Shown in pieces: positions 1 to 6,955 of a DNA stretch of 12,413 nt. The notes beneath the pieces are model-generated. The model saw only the letters and a list, made by a program, of their open reading frames with translations, did not search any database and was not told the origin of the DNA. Positions within the stretch are counted from its first letter, which is position 1, and every line of letters begins with the position of its first letter. Origin of the DNA: Pseudomonadota bacterium (lineage in GTDB: Bacteria; Pseudomonadota; Alphaproteobacteria; Rhizobiales; Rhizobiaceae). A program made the position numbers and the translations under genes. The DNA lies in contig JAEWHN010000076.1 in assembly GCA_023387775.1 (NCBI GenBank), positions 1 through 12,413 on the forward strand, given 5' to 3'.

Positions 1-1180
1 GTGCAATGACAGTGGGCCGCCCCGACAGCCCGCCGCGATAGAGCGCGGCAATCAGGTCGGATTGGGTGACGATGCCGACCAGCTTGCGGTCGGCATCGAC
101 GACCGGAAGATGGTGCAGGCCTGCGTCGGCCATGGCCGGGACCAGCGTGGCGACAGGCGTTTCGGGAGCCGCGGTCCGAACCGGGCTGCTCATGATCTCG
201 CCTACAGTTCGTTTCAGGCTGCGTCTGGGCTTCACGGCGTGGCGCAGGCGCCGGCCGAGCCCGAAATGCAACTCACCGTGTGGACCCCAGGCGGCGCTTT
301 CCATGAAGTCGGTCTGGGTCACGATGCCGACGATGCCGCGGTCTTCTGCCACGACCGGCAAGGCCTTGATGTGATGCTCGCAAAGCAGCGTCCATGCCTC
401 GTGCAGCGAGGCCTCCGGCGATACCGTTGCCACGTCTTGCGACATGATGTCGGCACAGCGGATTTCGCCGAAACGGCGGTGGTAGGCCTGCATCTCCACT
501 TCGTGCAGCAGCGAGTCGAGATCGCCGGTACTGACGTCCAGTATCTCGCCCCGGCGCTCGAGCGCGGCTTCGAGGTCGGCGGTGGTGAAACCTACGCGCT
601 CGGTCGGCAAGGGGTCGGCGGTCTTGTGCGGATTTGCGGTGGGCAGGGGCGCAAGATGCGGGTAGCGCCGGCCGGTGAGATTGTTGAATGCGAGCGCCGC
701 AGAGAGCAGCAGCAGCGAGTTGACGCCCACCGGCCACACGGCGAAGCTGAAACCAGCCGCATGGACCGCGGGGCCGCCCAGAACCGCGGTCAGCGCCACG
801 GCGCCGCTTGGCGGATGCACGCAGCGCGCGGCCAGCATTGCGCCGATCGAGAGCGAGACGGCAAGCGCCGCTGCAATCAGCAAATCGTCGATCCACAGCG
901 CACAACTGATGCCGATCAGGGCGGCAATCGTGTTTCCGCCGACAATCGACCAGGGCTGCGCCAGCGGGCTCGAGGGGACGGCAAAAAGCAGAACGGCTGA
1001 CGCGCCCATCGGTGCGATGAGGAGGGGCGAGGCCGTGCTTGTGCCAAGCGCCGCCTTGGTGATGAGGCCGGTGAGGAATATCCCGATCAGCGCACCGCAG
1101 CAAATGCGCAGGCGCTCGACATGGCCGACGGGCGGCAGAGCTGGCAGCAGCCGTTTGAGAGTGGGCAGTAAGTTTCGCAT
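1..1180 (-). CDS. HPP-family membrane protein with two CBS domains (3' end cut by window edge)
   Basis: Read from ATG at 1180, the frame stays open for 393 codons to the left edge with no stop, so the C-terminus lies outside; by memory of the family only a few residues should be missing. Residues 1-170 form a multi-helix membrane domain with the HPP signature (RCVHPPSGAVALT, H122-P123-P124). A linker of about 70 residues follows, then CBS domain 1 (about 243-295, DIMSQDVATV to VGIVTQTDF) and CBS domain 2 (about 328-384, EIMSSPVRT to VGIVTQSDL). An in-frame TAA 11 codons upstream makes ATG 1180 the only sensible start; its ribosome site is weak. HPP proteins have been linked to nitrite transport in plants and cyanobacteria, and CBS pairs commonly bind adenosyl nucleotides. 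A nucleotide-gated inner-membrane transporter is therefore inferred; the substrate is unknown. It is divergent from the MCP gene. Confidence 0.92.
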   Translation of the reverse strand, partial: MRNLLPTLKRLLPALPPVGHVERLRICCGALIGIFLTGLITKAALGTSTASPLLIAPMGASAVLLFAVPSSPLAQPWSIVGGNTIAALIGISCALWIDDLLIAAALAVSLSIGAMLAARCVHPPSGAVALTAVLGGPAVHAAGFSFAVWPVGVNSLLLLSAALAFNNLTGRRYPHLAPLPTANPHKTADPLPTERVGFTTADLEAALERRGEILDVSTGDLDSLLHEVEMQAYHRRFGEIRCADIMSQDVATVSPEASLHEAWTLLCEHHIKALPVVAEDRGIVGIVTQTDFMESAAWGPHGELHFGLGRRLRHAVKPRRSLKRTVGEIMSSPVRTAAPETPVATLVPAMADAGLHHLPVVDADRKLVGIVTQSDLIAALYRGGLSGRPTVIA

Positions 1181-1209
1181 GCGTATCGGTTCGGCGTTGC
1201 AGAGGCGCA

Positions 1210-1238
1210 GTTATGTCGGATGCAACCACGATCGCAAG
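1210..1238 (-). promoter_or_regulatory. Candidate promoter for the HPP-CBS gene
   Basis: On the minus strand CTTGCG (1238-1233) is followed after 17 bases by CATAAC (1215-1210). Both hexamers match sigma-70 consensus only partly. A start of transcription near 1203 would leave a leader of about 23 nt before the ATG at 1180. This is pattern matching only. Confidence 0.3.
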
Positions 1239-1417
1239 GAACCAATTTGCCTGGACCAGCGGATTTACGGAAATGTTGACCTGCGCCTGCGCCGTCCTTT
1301 TTGCCAGCCTTGCAGCGTCACGACGGCCACCGCCGTTAGCTCTTTTGAAACGAGACGGACGTATCGCTCTTTTATGAATGAATCCGCCCCTGGCATCGCC
1401 TTTCCGGGATGTTTTTC

Positions 1418-1449
1418 GTTCTCGGAGAGAACCCGGCGGAGACTCCGCC
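1418..1449 (+). promoter_or_regulatory. Two adjacent 15-bp inverted repeats in the MCP leader
   Basis: GTTCTC-GGA-GAGAAC (1418-1432) is followed after two bases by GGCGGAG-A-CTCCGCC (1435-1449). Both are perfect inverted repeats, with centres 17 bp apart. They end 12 bp before the AGGGG ribosome site (1462-1466) of the chemoreceptor gene. They could be paired operators on one DNA face or hairpins in the mRNA leader that affect translation; the sequence does not decide. The GTTC/GAAC arms are inverted, unlike the direct GTTC-N7-GTTC box of alphaproteobacterial LexA. Confidence 0.45.
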
Positions 1450-1475
1450 AGGTGAAGTGGCAGGGGTAGAATTCA

Positions 1476-3707
1476 ATGTTTCCAAAGACGGCAACTGGCC
1501 GCAACATGTTTGCCATCGTGGCGACGGGGGTCCTTACCACCGTGGCGACGGCCGGGGTTCTGGTCTGGCTTGCGCATGGAGCGCTGGAAGAGCGCACCTT
1601 TTCCGAAATGACGAACATCGCCGAGGAAAGCGCAAGGCGCGTCGAGACCTATTTCAGCCGCGTTGAAGAATTGACGCATAATGCCAGGTCCAGCCTCTAT
1701 GCCGCGAAGGACGGCGCGATTCCGGACCGGGCGGCCACGAACCGCCTGTTCCAGCGCTGGATGCAGGACAACACCTTCGCTCTCGGGCTCAGCACCTGCT
1801 GGGAGCCCAACGCCTTCGACGGGAAAGACGTTCTGTATCGCAATGCGCCCGGGCATGACGACAGCGGCCGCTACATTCCCTATTTCGTGAGAGACAACGG
1901 CAAGGTCGGGCTGGAGGCCCTGGTCGACTATGACAAGCCGGGTGTCGGCGATTGGTACCTCGTCCCCAAGACGACGGGGAAGGAAGTGCTCATGGAGCCC
2001 TACTCCTATACCATCGGCGGCAAGAATGTCGTGATGACATCGTTCATGGTGCCCCTGCTTTTCAACGGTTCCTTCAAGGGCACGGTGGGAGTGGACATCG
2101 CCCTCGACAGCCTCGCCGACGACCTTTCCAAGATCAAGCCGCTGGGGCAAGGATATGTGGCGCTCGTCACCGGCAACGGCGGTGTCGTGAGCTACCCCGA
2201 AGCGTCCATGCGCGGAAAGGCGTTGAAGGACTCGGGGCTTGATGCGGCTGCCTGGGGCGGCCTGATTGCAAATCCGGGCACGCCTACAGATCTTGCCGAA
2301 ACATCGGGCGAGGCCAGCATTGCTATCGCGGTTCCCGTGCGTCTGCTGCCCGACACCACCTGGTACACCGTGGTCTCGGTGCCAAAATCGGTGCTGTTTG
2401 CGAGCCTGTCGTCGCTCGTCATCACGTCGATAGCCATCATAGCGGTCGCGGCAGGATTGATGACTGTGCTGGGCTTGCTGCTCGCCACGCGCTTCCGCAA
2501 GCGCCTCGACAAGGTCATGACCGCGACGGGCGGAATCGCTGCCGGTAACACCGACGTGGATCTTTCGGAGGCAACGAAGCAGGACGAGATTGGCGAGATG
2601 GCTCGCTCGCTGGCGATCCTCCGTGACGCAACTATTGAAAAGAACCGCCTGGAAATGGAAGCGGAAGAAGCCCGATACCGCAATGCGGAGGAGGAGCGAC
2701 GCCGCGCGGCAGAAGCCGCCGAACGGGAGCGCCAGACCCGTTTCGCAGTCGACTCCCTGGCCCAAGCCCTGCAAAGGCTTGCCGACGGCGACACCACCCA
2801 TCGCATCGAAGACCAGTTTGCAGGTTCGCTCGATCAGGTCCGCCGTGATTTCAACTCTTCGGTCGAAAAGCTGCAGACCGCTCTGCTTTCGGTTGGAGAG
2901 AATGCGCAGGCCATCCAGGCGGGTTCCAGCGAAATACGGTCGGCTTCCGACGATCTCTCCACACGGACAGAGCAGCAGGCGGCAGCCGTCGAAGAAACCG
3001 CGGCGGCGGTCGAGGAAATCAGCTCGTCGCTGAGAGACACCACAAAGCGTGCGGAACAGGTCGGCGGCCTGGTTGAACGCACACGCGTAAGCGCCGAGAA
3101 GTCCGGCGAGGTGGTAAAGCGCGCCGTCACCGCCATGAGCGGCATCGAGAGTTCCTCCAAGGAAATCTCGAATATCATCGGCGTGATCGACGAGATCGCG
3201 TTCCAGACGAACCTGCTTGCGCTGAACGCCGGCGTGGAAGCGGCGCGGGCCGGCGATGTCGGCAGGGGCTTTGCGGTCGTCGCCCAGGAGGTCAGGCAAC
3301 TCGCCCAGCACTCGGCGACCGCGGCGCGGGAAATAAAGATGCTGATCACCAAGTCCGGCGAACAGGTCCACACGGGCGTCGGACTGGTCAGCGAGACCGG
3401 GACGGCGCTGCAGGAAATCGTCGAGCGGGTGCAGGAAATCGATCAGAACGTCGCGGCCATTGTGGCCGCCGCCCGCGAGCAGTCCAGTTCGCTGAACGAG
3501 ATCAGCTCCGCCATCAATTCCATCGACCAGGGCACGCAGCGAAATGCTGCAATGGTCGAGGAGCAGACGGCGGCCAGCCATGCGCTGGCAAGCGAAGTGA
3601 GCGCATTGAACAATCTCCTGGCTCAATTCCGCATGAGCAACAGGCCCTCGGGCGCCGCCGGAGCTTATCACGGCGGGAAGGCAAGCTTGATGGCGAGAGC
3701 AGGGTGA
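1476..3707 (+). CDS. Methyl-accepting chemotaxis protein with dCache sensor
   Basis: A 743-residue transmembrane chemoreceptor that passes an extracytoplasmic ligand signal to CheA/CheW and the flagellar motor. Visible parts in order: TM1 (about 11-33); a large periplasmic sensor (34-305) with Cache features, including WEPNAFDGKD, GDWYLVPKTTGKEVLMEPY and the GTVGVDIALDSL strand; TM2 (about 309-337); a first HAMP (338-391); a charged Glu/Arg/Ala-rich coiled coil (388-420); a second HAMP-like segment (421-475); and the signalling helices (480-715). The hairpin tip is DEIAFQTNLLALNAGVEAARAGDVGRGFAVVAQEVR (572-607) split around NAGVEAARAG, the form common in rhizobial receptors instead of NAAVEAARAG. 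The C-terminus (SLMARAG) lacks the NWETF-type CheR tether. The ATG is preceded by AGGGG at 1462-1466, 9 nt away. The ligand is not predictable from sequence alone; an amino-acid-type ligand is possible but not shown. No che genes are adjacent, so it is an orphan receptor. Confidence 0.96.
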   Translation: MFPKTATGRNMFAIVATGVLTTVATAGVLVWLAHGALEERTFSEMTNIAEESARRVETYFSRVEELTHNARSSLYAAKDGAIPDRAATNRLFQRWMQDNTFALGLSTCWEPNAFDGKDVLYRNAPGHDDSGRYIPYFVRDNGKVGLEALVDYDKPGVGDWYLVPKTTGKEVLMEPYSYTIGGKNVVMTSFMVPLLFNGSFKGTVGVDIALDSLADDLSKIKPLGQGYVALVTGNGGVVSYPEASMRGKALKDSGLDAAAWGGLIANPGTPTDLAETSGEASIAIAVPVRLLPDTTWYTVVSVPKSVLFASLSSLVITSIAIIAVAAGLMTVLGLLLATRFRKRLDKVMTATGGIAAGNTDVDLSEATKQDEIGEMARSLAILRDATIEKNRLEMEAEEARYRNAEEERRRAAEAAERERQTRFAVDSLAQALQRLADGDTTHRIEDQFAGSLDQVRRDFNSSVEKLQTALLSVGENAQAIQAGSSEIRSASDDLSTRTEQQAAAVEETAAAVEEISSSLRDTTKRAEQVGGLVERTRVSAEKSGEVVKRAVTAMSGIESSSKEISNIIGVIDEIAFQTNLLALNAGVEAARAGDVGRGFAVVAQEVRQLAQHSATAAREIKMLITKSGEQVHTGVGLVSETGTALQEIVERVQEIDQNVAAIVAAAREQSSSLNEISSAINSIDQGTQRNAAMVEEQTAASHALASEVSALNNLLAQFRMSNRPSGAAGAYHGGKASLMARAG

Positions 3708-3819
3708 TGCTCAGGTGAAGCAGCCTGGCGGTTTCGCGAAAGGCAATCGCCAAACACTCTGCGCGAGCGGCCCGGAGGTTGCTCGACAAGGGATTGCGTG
3801 GGCTTGAAGGAGCATCATC

Positions 3820-4656
3820 TTGGAAACAGCACTTGATCCGTCGATGTTCGGCGGCCCGGCAATCATCGCGCTGATCGCGGGCTTCGCGGCCACCGGCGTC
3901 ATTTCCGGCATCATCGCCGGCCTGCTCGGCGTCGGCGGCGGCATCGTCATCGTGCCGGTGCTGTTCTGGGTGCTGACGCTGTTCCAGTTCCCGCCATCGA
4001 TCACCAGCCATCTGGCGGTCGGCACGTCGCTGGCGATCATCATCCCCACCTCGATCTCCTCGATGCGGGCCCATGCCAGCCGCGGCAATGTCGACCGCGC
4101 GCTGTACAAGCTGTGGGGACCGGCGGCGTTCTTCGGCGCGCTGATCGGCGGCATCATGGCGAAGTTCATCCCCGGCGGGGGGCTGCGCTTGGTGTTCGGG
4201 GTGGTGGGCCTGCTGGTCGCCGTCAACATGTCGATCCCCAGGCACCTGGTCATTTCCGATCACCTGCCGAAGAGCGCCTGGGTCAACCGCGCCATCGCCA
4301 CCGTCATCGGCTTCATCTCCTCGCTGATGGGCATCGGCGGCGGCACGCTGTCGGTGCCGACGCTGACCAGCCTGTCCTTTCCGGTCCACCGCGCGGTCGG
4401 CACGTCCGCCGCGCTCGGCCTGCTCATCGCCGTCCCGGGCGTGGCGGGCTTCATCTGGGCTGGGCTCGGCGTTGCGGGCCGGCCGCCGCTCAGCCTCGGC
4501 TTCGTCAGCCTGCCGGCGGTGCTGCTCATCGCGCCGATCAGCTACCTGATCGCGCCTTGGGGCGCCAAGCTCGCGCATGCGCTGAACCCGCGCTATCTGA
4601 AGCTGGCTTTCGCTTTCTTCCTGGCCATCACATCCGCCAGGATGCTGCTCTCCTAG
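3820..4656 (+). CDS. TauE/SafE-family membrane permease (sulfite/organosulfonate exporter type)
   Basis: A 278-residue inner-membrane protein made of two homologous halves, typical of TauE/SafE (DUF81). The first half has GLLGVGGGIVIVP (34-46) and HLAVGTSL (64-71). The second repeats them as SLMGIGGGTLSVP (168-180) and HRAVGTSAALG (190-200). About eight hydrophobic helices are visible. The length is normal for the family. Members export sulfite, sulfoacetate or related small anions, but many are uncharacterised, so the substrate is open; no sulfur-metabolism gene lies beside it. The TTG start is chosen because GAAGGAG (3806-3812) sits 7 nt upstream; the next ATG, at 3844, has no such site. 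The 112-bp gap after the MCP gene holds a palindrome TTTCGCGAAA (3732-3741) inside a wider TGGCG/CGCCA repeat (3726-3752). The stop TAG lies inside CTAG at 4653-4656, shared with the opposing gene. Confidence 0.93.
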   Translation: METALDPSMFGGPAIIALIAGFAATGVISGIIAGLLGVGGGIVIVPVLFWVLTLFQFPPSITSHLAVGTSLAIIIPTSISSMRAHASRGNVDRALYKLWGPAAFFGALIGGIMAKFIPGGGLRLVFGVVGLLVAVNMSIPRHLVISDHLPKSAWVNRAIATVIGFISSLMGIGGGTLSVPTLTSLSFPVHRAVGTSAALGLLIAVPGVAGFIWAGLGVAGRPPLSLGFVSLPAVLLIAPISYLIAPWGAKLAHALNPRYLKLAFAFFLAITSARMLLS

Positions 4657-5579
4657 CCGAGATCGTCCCGCTTCTGCGACCTCGCGACGATGACGATGCC
4701 GACGAGCGACACGGCCAAGCCGCATGCCATCGCCCATGACAGCGGTTCGTCGAACATCAGCCAGGCCCAGATCATAACAACCGGCGGGCTGAGATAGAGC
4801 ACCGCCGTCACGCGTGCTGGAGACGACTTGCGCAGCGCCAGATAATAGAGGCTCCATGCGCCGAGCGTGGCGACGAAGACGAGCCACAGGATGCCGCCGA
4901 TGAAACCGGGCTCCAGTATCGGCAGCACACCGCCCTCGTGCCAGGCGAACACGGAGAAGATCGCGGCGGCCGACAGGCACTGGATGCACAGGCTTTGATG
5001 CACGGGCATGAAATTCGTCGGGCTGCGCTTCTGCAGCAGGGTCGCCATCGCCAGAGACAGCGTGCCGAGAACAGGCAAGCCATAGGCCCACAGCGGCACG
5101 TCGCCCATTTTCAGCGACCAGCCGGACGCGATCAGGACACCTGCCAAACCTATGAACGAACCGATCCACTGGCGCCCGGTGAGCGCTTGCCCGAGAACCG
5201 GCCAGGACAGCACGGCGACCATCAGGGGCAGCATGTCGGTGATAAGGGCGACAAGGCCCGTCGGCACGCCATGGGAGATCGCAAGCGCGAATGCGCCCAG
5301 ATAGGCAGACATCGCCAGAGCGCCGAACAGGACCTGCGGGGCAACGTCCTTCCACCGCAGCCTGGGGCCGACCGTCAGCGCAAAAGGCAACAGCACCAGC
5401 CCGGAAACCAGGCTGCGCCAGAGCAGGATCAGGAAGATCGGCGCGTGGTCGCTCGCAAAACGTATGCCGATGAAGCCGGCGCTCCAACAGGCCACCAGGG
5501 CCGCTTCCAGCAGGACCAGCACGACAAGCCCGGCAACCCCGCCCTTGGGGCGGTACGGGACAGCTACGGCATCGGTCAT
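4653..5579 (-). CDS. DMT-superfamily (EamA) transporter
   Basis: A 308-residue protein with about ten hydrophobic segments arranged as two EamA repeats. The first contains SAGFIGIRFASDHAPIFLILLWR (33-55, typical EamA start) and ends with LTGRQWIGSFIGLAGVLI (133-150). The second runs from about 164 to LSWAMACGLAVSLVGIVIVAR (280-300), with YLSPPVVMIWAWLMFDEPL at 262-280. The family exports amino acids, metabolites or drugs; the substrate cannot be read from sequence. Its ATG overlaps the stop of the upstream TetR gene as ATGA, so the two are almost surely co-transcribed and translationally coupled. This suggests that the ligand of the regulator is, or resembles, the exported compound (inference). 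At its end it overlaps the convergent permease by 4 bp, and both stops use the palindrome CTAG. Confidence 0.94.
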   Translation of the reverse strand: MTDAVAVPYRPKGGVAGLVVLVLLEAALVACWSAGFIGIRFASDHAPIFLILLWRSLVSGLVLLPFALTVGPRLRWKDVAPQVLFGALAMSAYLGAFALAISHGVPTGLVALITDMLPLMVAVLSWPVLGQALTGRQWIGSFIGLAGVLIASGWSLKMGDVPLWAYGLPVLGTLSLAMATLLQKRSPTNFMPVHQSLCIQCLSAAAIFSVFAWHEGGVLPILEPGFIGGILWLVFVATLGAWSLYYLALRKSSPARVTAVLYLSPPVVMIWAWLMFDEPLSWAMACGLAVSLVGIVIVARSQKRDDLG

Positions 5580-6163
5580 CGGGCCTGGCTTTCGAACTGG
5601 TCCAGCATGGAAATCGCTATTCTGCGTGCGGATTTCAGCCGCCCGTCGTGTCCGTCGAGCCCTGCGCGAGACATGGCGCCTTCGAGGAGAAACGAGAGGT
5701 GCTCGGCAACCTCATCGATCGCGGCATGAGCGGGCTGCATGTCCCGGAGATGTTCCTTGAACAGTTCCTCCGCCTCGTCCTTCTGGGCCGCGACGGTTGC
5801 CCGGCCCGGGTCGCCTATCGCAAGCTCGGCGGCCGCGTTGAGCAGCCCGCATCCGCGAAAACCCCACTCATAGGCACAGGCCGCATGGTCCACGTAGGAA
5901 TCGAACACGGCAAGGACGCGCTCTTTCGGCGTCGACGCCGTTTTCAGCCGCGCCTCGAGAAGTTCGTGCCACTCCGTGCGCCGGCCTTCGAGATAGGCGT
6001 GCACCAGTTCGGCCTTGGATGCGAAATTGTTGTAGAGGCTCATCTTCGCAACGCCCGCGTGAGCCGTAATCGCATCGATCCCGGTCGCCCCGACGCCATC
6101 GCGGTAGAACAGTTCGGCCGCGGCATTCAGCAGTCGCTGCCGCGCCGGGATCTTGTCGGTCAC
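5576..6163 (-). CDS. TetR-family transcriptional regulator
   Basis: A 195-residue one-component repressor. The N-terminal DNA-binding domain (about 8-56) has the classical pattern: RQRLLNAAAELFYRDG helix 1, then the helix-turn-helix GIDAITAHAGVAKMSLYNNFASKAELV (28-54). The rest is a helical ligand-binding and dimer domain, with FRGCGLLNAAAELA resembling TetR_C regulators of the YcdC/AcrR kind. The GTG at 6163 is chosen as start because GGAGGG (6174-6169) lies 5-6 nt upstream and the protein then begins just before helix 1; the frame can be extended to an ATG at 6244, but that would read through the ribosome site and the operator candidate. Its stop overlaps the DMT exporter start (ATGA). With the inverted repeat at 6179-6198 this fits an autoregulated repressor that also controls the exporter. 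Confidence 0.93.
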   Translation of the reverse strand: MTDKIPARQRLLNAAAELFYRDGVGATGIDAITAHAGVAKMSLYNNFASKAELVHAYLEGRRTEWHELLEARLKTASTPKERVLAVFDSYVDHAACAYEWGFRGCGLLNAAAELAIGDPGRATVAAQKDEAEELFKEHLRDMQPAHAAIDEVAEHLSFLLEGAMSRAGLDGHDGRLKSARRIAISMLDQFESQAR

Positions 6164-6178
6164 GATCACCCTCCAGGA

Positions 6179-6198
6179 TAGATAGGCCGATCTACCTA
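6179..6198 (-). promoter_or_regulatory. Probable TetR operator (inverted repeat) upstream of tetR-exporter operon
   Basis: The plus strand reads TAGATAG, six bases (GCCGAT), then CTACCTA: seven-base arms with one mismatch, 20 bp in total. It lies directly upstream of the GGAGGG ribosome site of the TetR gene. Size, symmetry and TAG/CTA ends resemble operators of TetR/NemR-like repressors. Binding by the adjacent regulator is inferred from position. Confidence 0.65.
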
Positions 6199-6356
6199 GT
6201 TCCGGCGCGCAATGCTGGCAGGCGTGCGACTGCTCCTGCCGCAATCAGGACTTGGAAGTCATCGCCCCCACGCCTACTGTAAGGAAAGAGAGCTGTCTTG
6301 GTCGCTGGATGACGCGATAGACGACGGCGCGACCCGCGGTAATCAATATCGGAAGG

Positions 6357-6379
6357 AAAATTCAGCCCAAGGGCTTGAA
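6357..6379 (-). terminator. Candidate intrinsic terminator of the tRNA-Thr gene
   Basis: On the minus strand, 5 nt past the CCA end, TTC-A-AGCC pairs with GGCT-GAA around a CTTG loop, with one bulged A, and TTTT (6360-6357) follows. The stem is short and the U-run modest, but the position directly after the tRNA supports it. Confidence 0.5.
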
Positions 6380-6384
6380 GTTGC

Positions 6385-6460
6385 TGGTGCCGCTTGCGTG
6401 ACTCGAACACGCGACCCCATCATTACGAATGATGTGCTCTACCAACTGAGCTAAAGCGGC
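6385..6460 (-). tRNA. tRNA-Thr (anticodon CGU)
   Basis: A 76-nt cloverleaf on the minus strand. The acceptor stem GCCGCTT pairs with AAGCGGC. The D-arm is GCTC-AGTTGGTA-GAGC. The anticodon stem CATCA/TGATG encloses the loop TTCGTAA, giving anticodon CGU, which reads threonine codon ACG. The variable loop is GGGTC, and the T-arm is GCGTG-TTCGAGT-CACGC. The discriminator is A and CCA is encoded in the DNA. A promoter at 6526-6498 and a hairpin with T-run just downstream frame it as a single-gene transcription unit. Confidence 0.97.
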
Positions 6461-6497
6461 TCCGGCTTTCGCACCGGGGCGCGAAACGGTGAGCGCG

Positions 6498-6526
6498 TGA
6501 TAGCCGCATTGCGCGGCAAATTCAAG
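6498..6526 (-). promoter_or_regulatory. Sigma-70-type promoter of tRNA-Thr
   Basis: On the minus strand CTTGAA (6526-6521) and CTATCA (6503-6498) are separated by exactly 17 bases. They match the alphaproteobacterial housekeeping consensus CTTGAC-N17-CTATAT at five of six and four of six positions. Transcription would start near 6491, about 30 nt before the mature tRNA 5' end at 6460. Confidence 0.65.
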
Positions 6527-6955
6527 CGGCCATCGCACGGATTTCTTCGGATCGTCATCTGCGTGCCTTGGCGCGATGTTTACGGCCGATAGCCGTGGTC
6601 GCCATGGCCGGTCAGGTGCGCAGTCAGGGTACTTGGGAGCGCGTTGCGGCCCCGGCGCGATTCGCTTGCCGTTGCGGTGTTGGGACACGGACGCCGCCAG
6701 ATCTGCGGGGGCGGTTCAAGCCGCGATGCTAATCGCCGCCGCAGGGAATCGCCGCATGGGTGCGGCGCAGGGCGCGGAGAAGCGGCCGCCGCAGCGGGGC
6801 CGGTGCGGCGCACCCGCACAATCCCGCCATTTTCCCCCGGATAATGCCGCCTCCGGCGCGGCCGTCGACCTTATTGGTCGCGCCGGGCGGTTGCCTGACG
6901 GCCCGGCTGGGTCTAACCATCGTCAAAAGTTTGAACCGCAACACGGGGAAACGGT
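6527..6955. other. Gene-free stretch with GC-rich hairpins before the membrane-protein gene
   Basis: No open frame here has a recognisable protein or a ribosome site; the frames that exist are low-complexity Arg/Ala/Gly/Pro readings of GC-rich DNA. The visible structure is a perfect hairpin CGCCGCA-TGGG-TGCGGCG (6750-6767), a second inverted repeat GGTGCG-G-CGCACC (6802-6814), and an 11-base direct repeat GGTGCGGCGCA (6759-6769 and 6802-6812). Possible plus-strand promoter hexamers TTGCCT (6891-6896) and TAACCA (6914-6919), 17 bp apart, would serve the gene at 6956, but the match is weak. The stretch may be a structured leader or hold a small RNA; nothing proves either. Confidence 0.4.

Noticed and set aside
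62..1000. Open frame of 312 codons on the plus strand
   Set aside because: Antisense to the HPP-CBS gene, low-complexity, no ribosome site.
273..1229. Open frame of 318 codons on the minus strand
   Set aside because: It is another frame of the same strand as the HPP-CBS gene, and its product is Arg/Ala-rich without any motif; the HPP-CBS frame has full domains.
1418..1432. Reading of GTTC-N7-GAAC as an SOS box
   Set aside because: Alphaproteobacterial LexA boxes are direct repeats (GTTC-N7-GTTC); this is an inverted repeat in front of a chemoreceptor.
1473..3671. 732-codon open frame on the minus strand opposite the chemoreceptor
   Set aside because: Exact antisense of a gene with complete MCP domains; length follows from GC-rich codon bias on the coding strand.
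3514..5487. 657-codon open frame on the minus strand across permease and exporter
   Set aside because: Composed of Arg/Asp/Gln/Gly-rich sequence and covers two genes with clear membrane-protein signatures in other frames.
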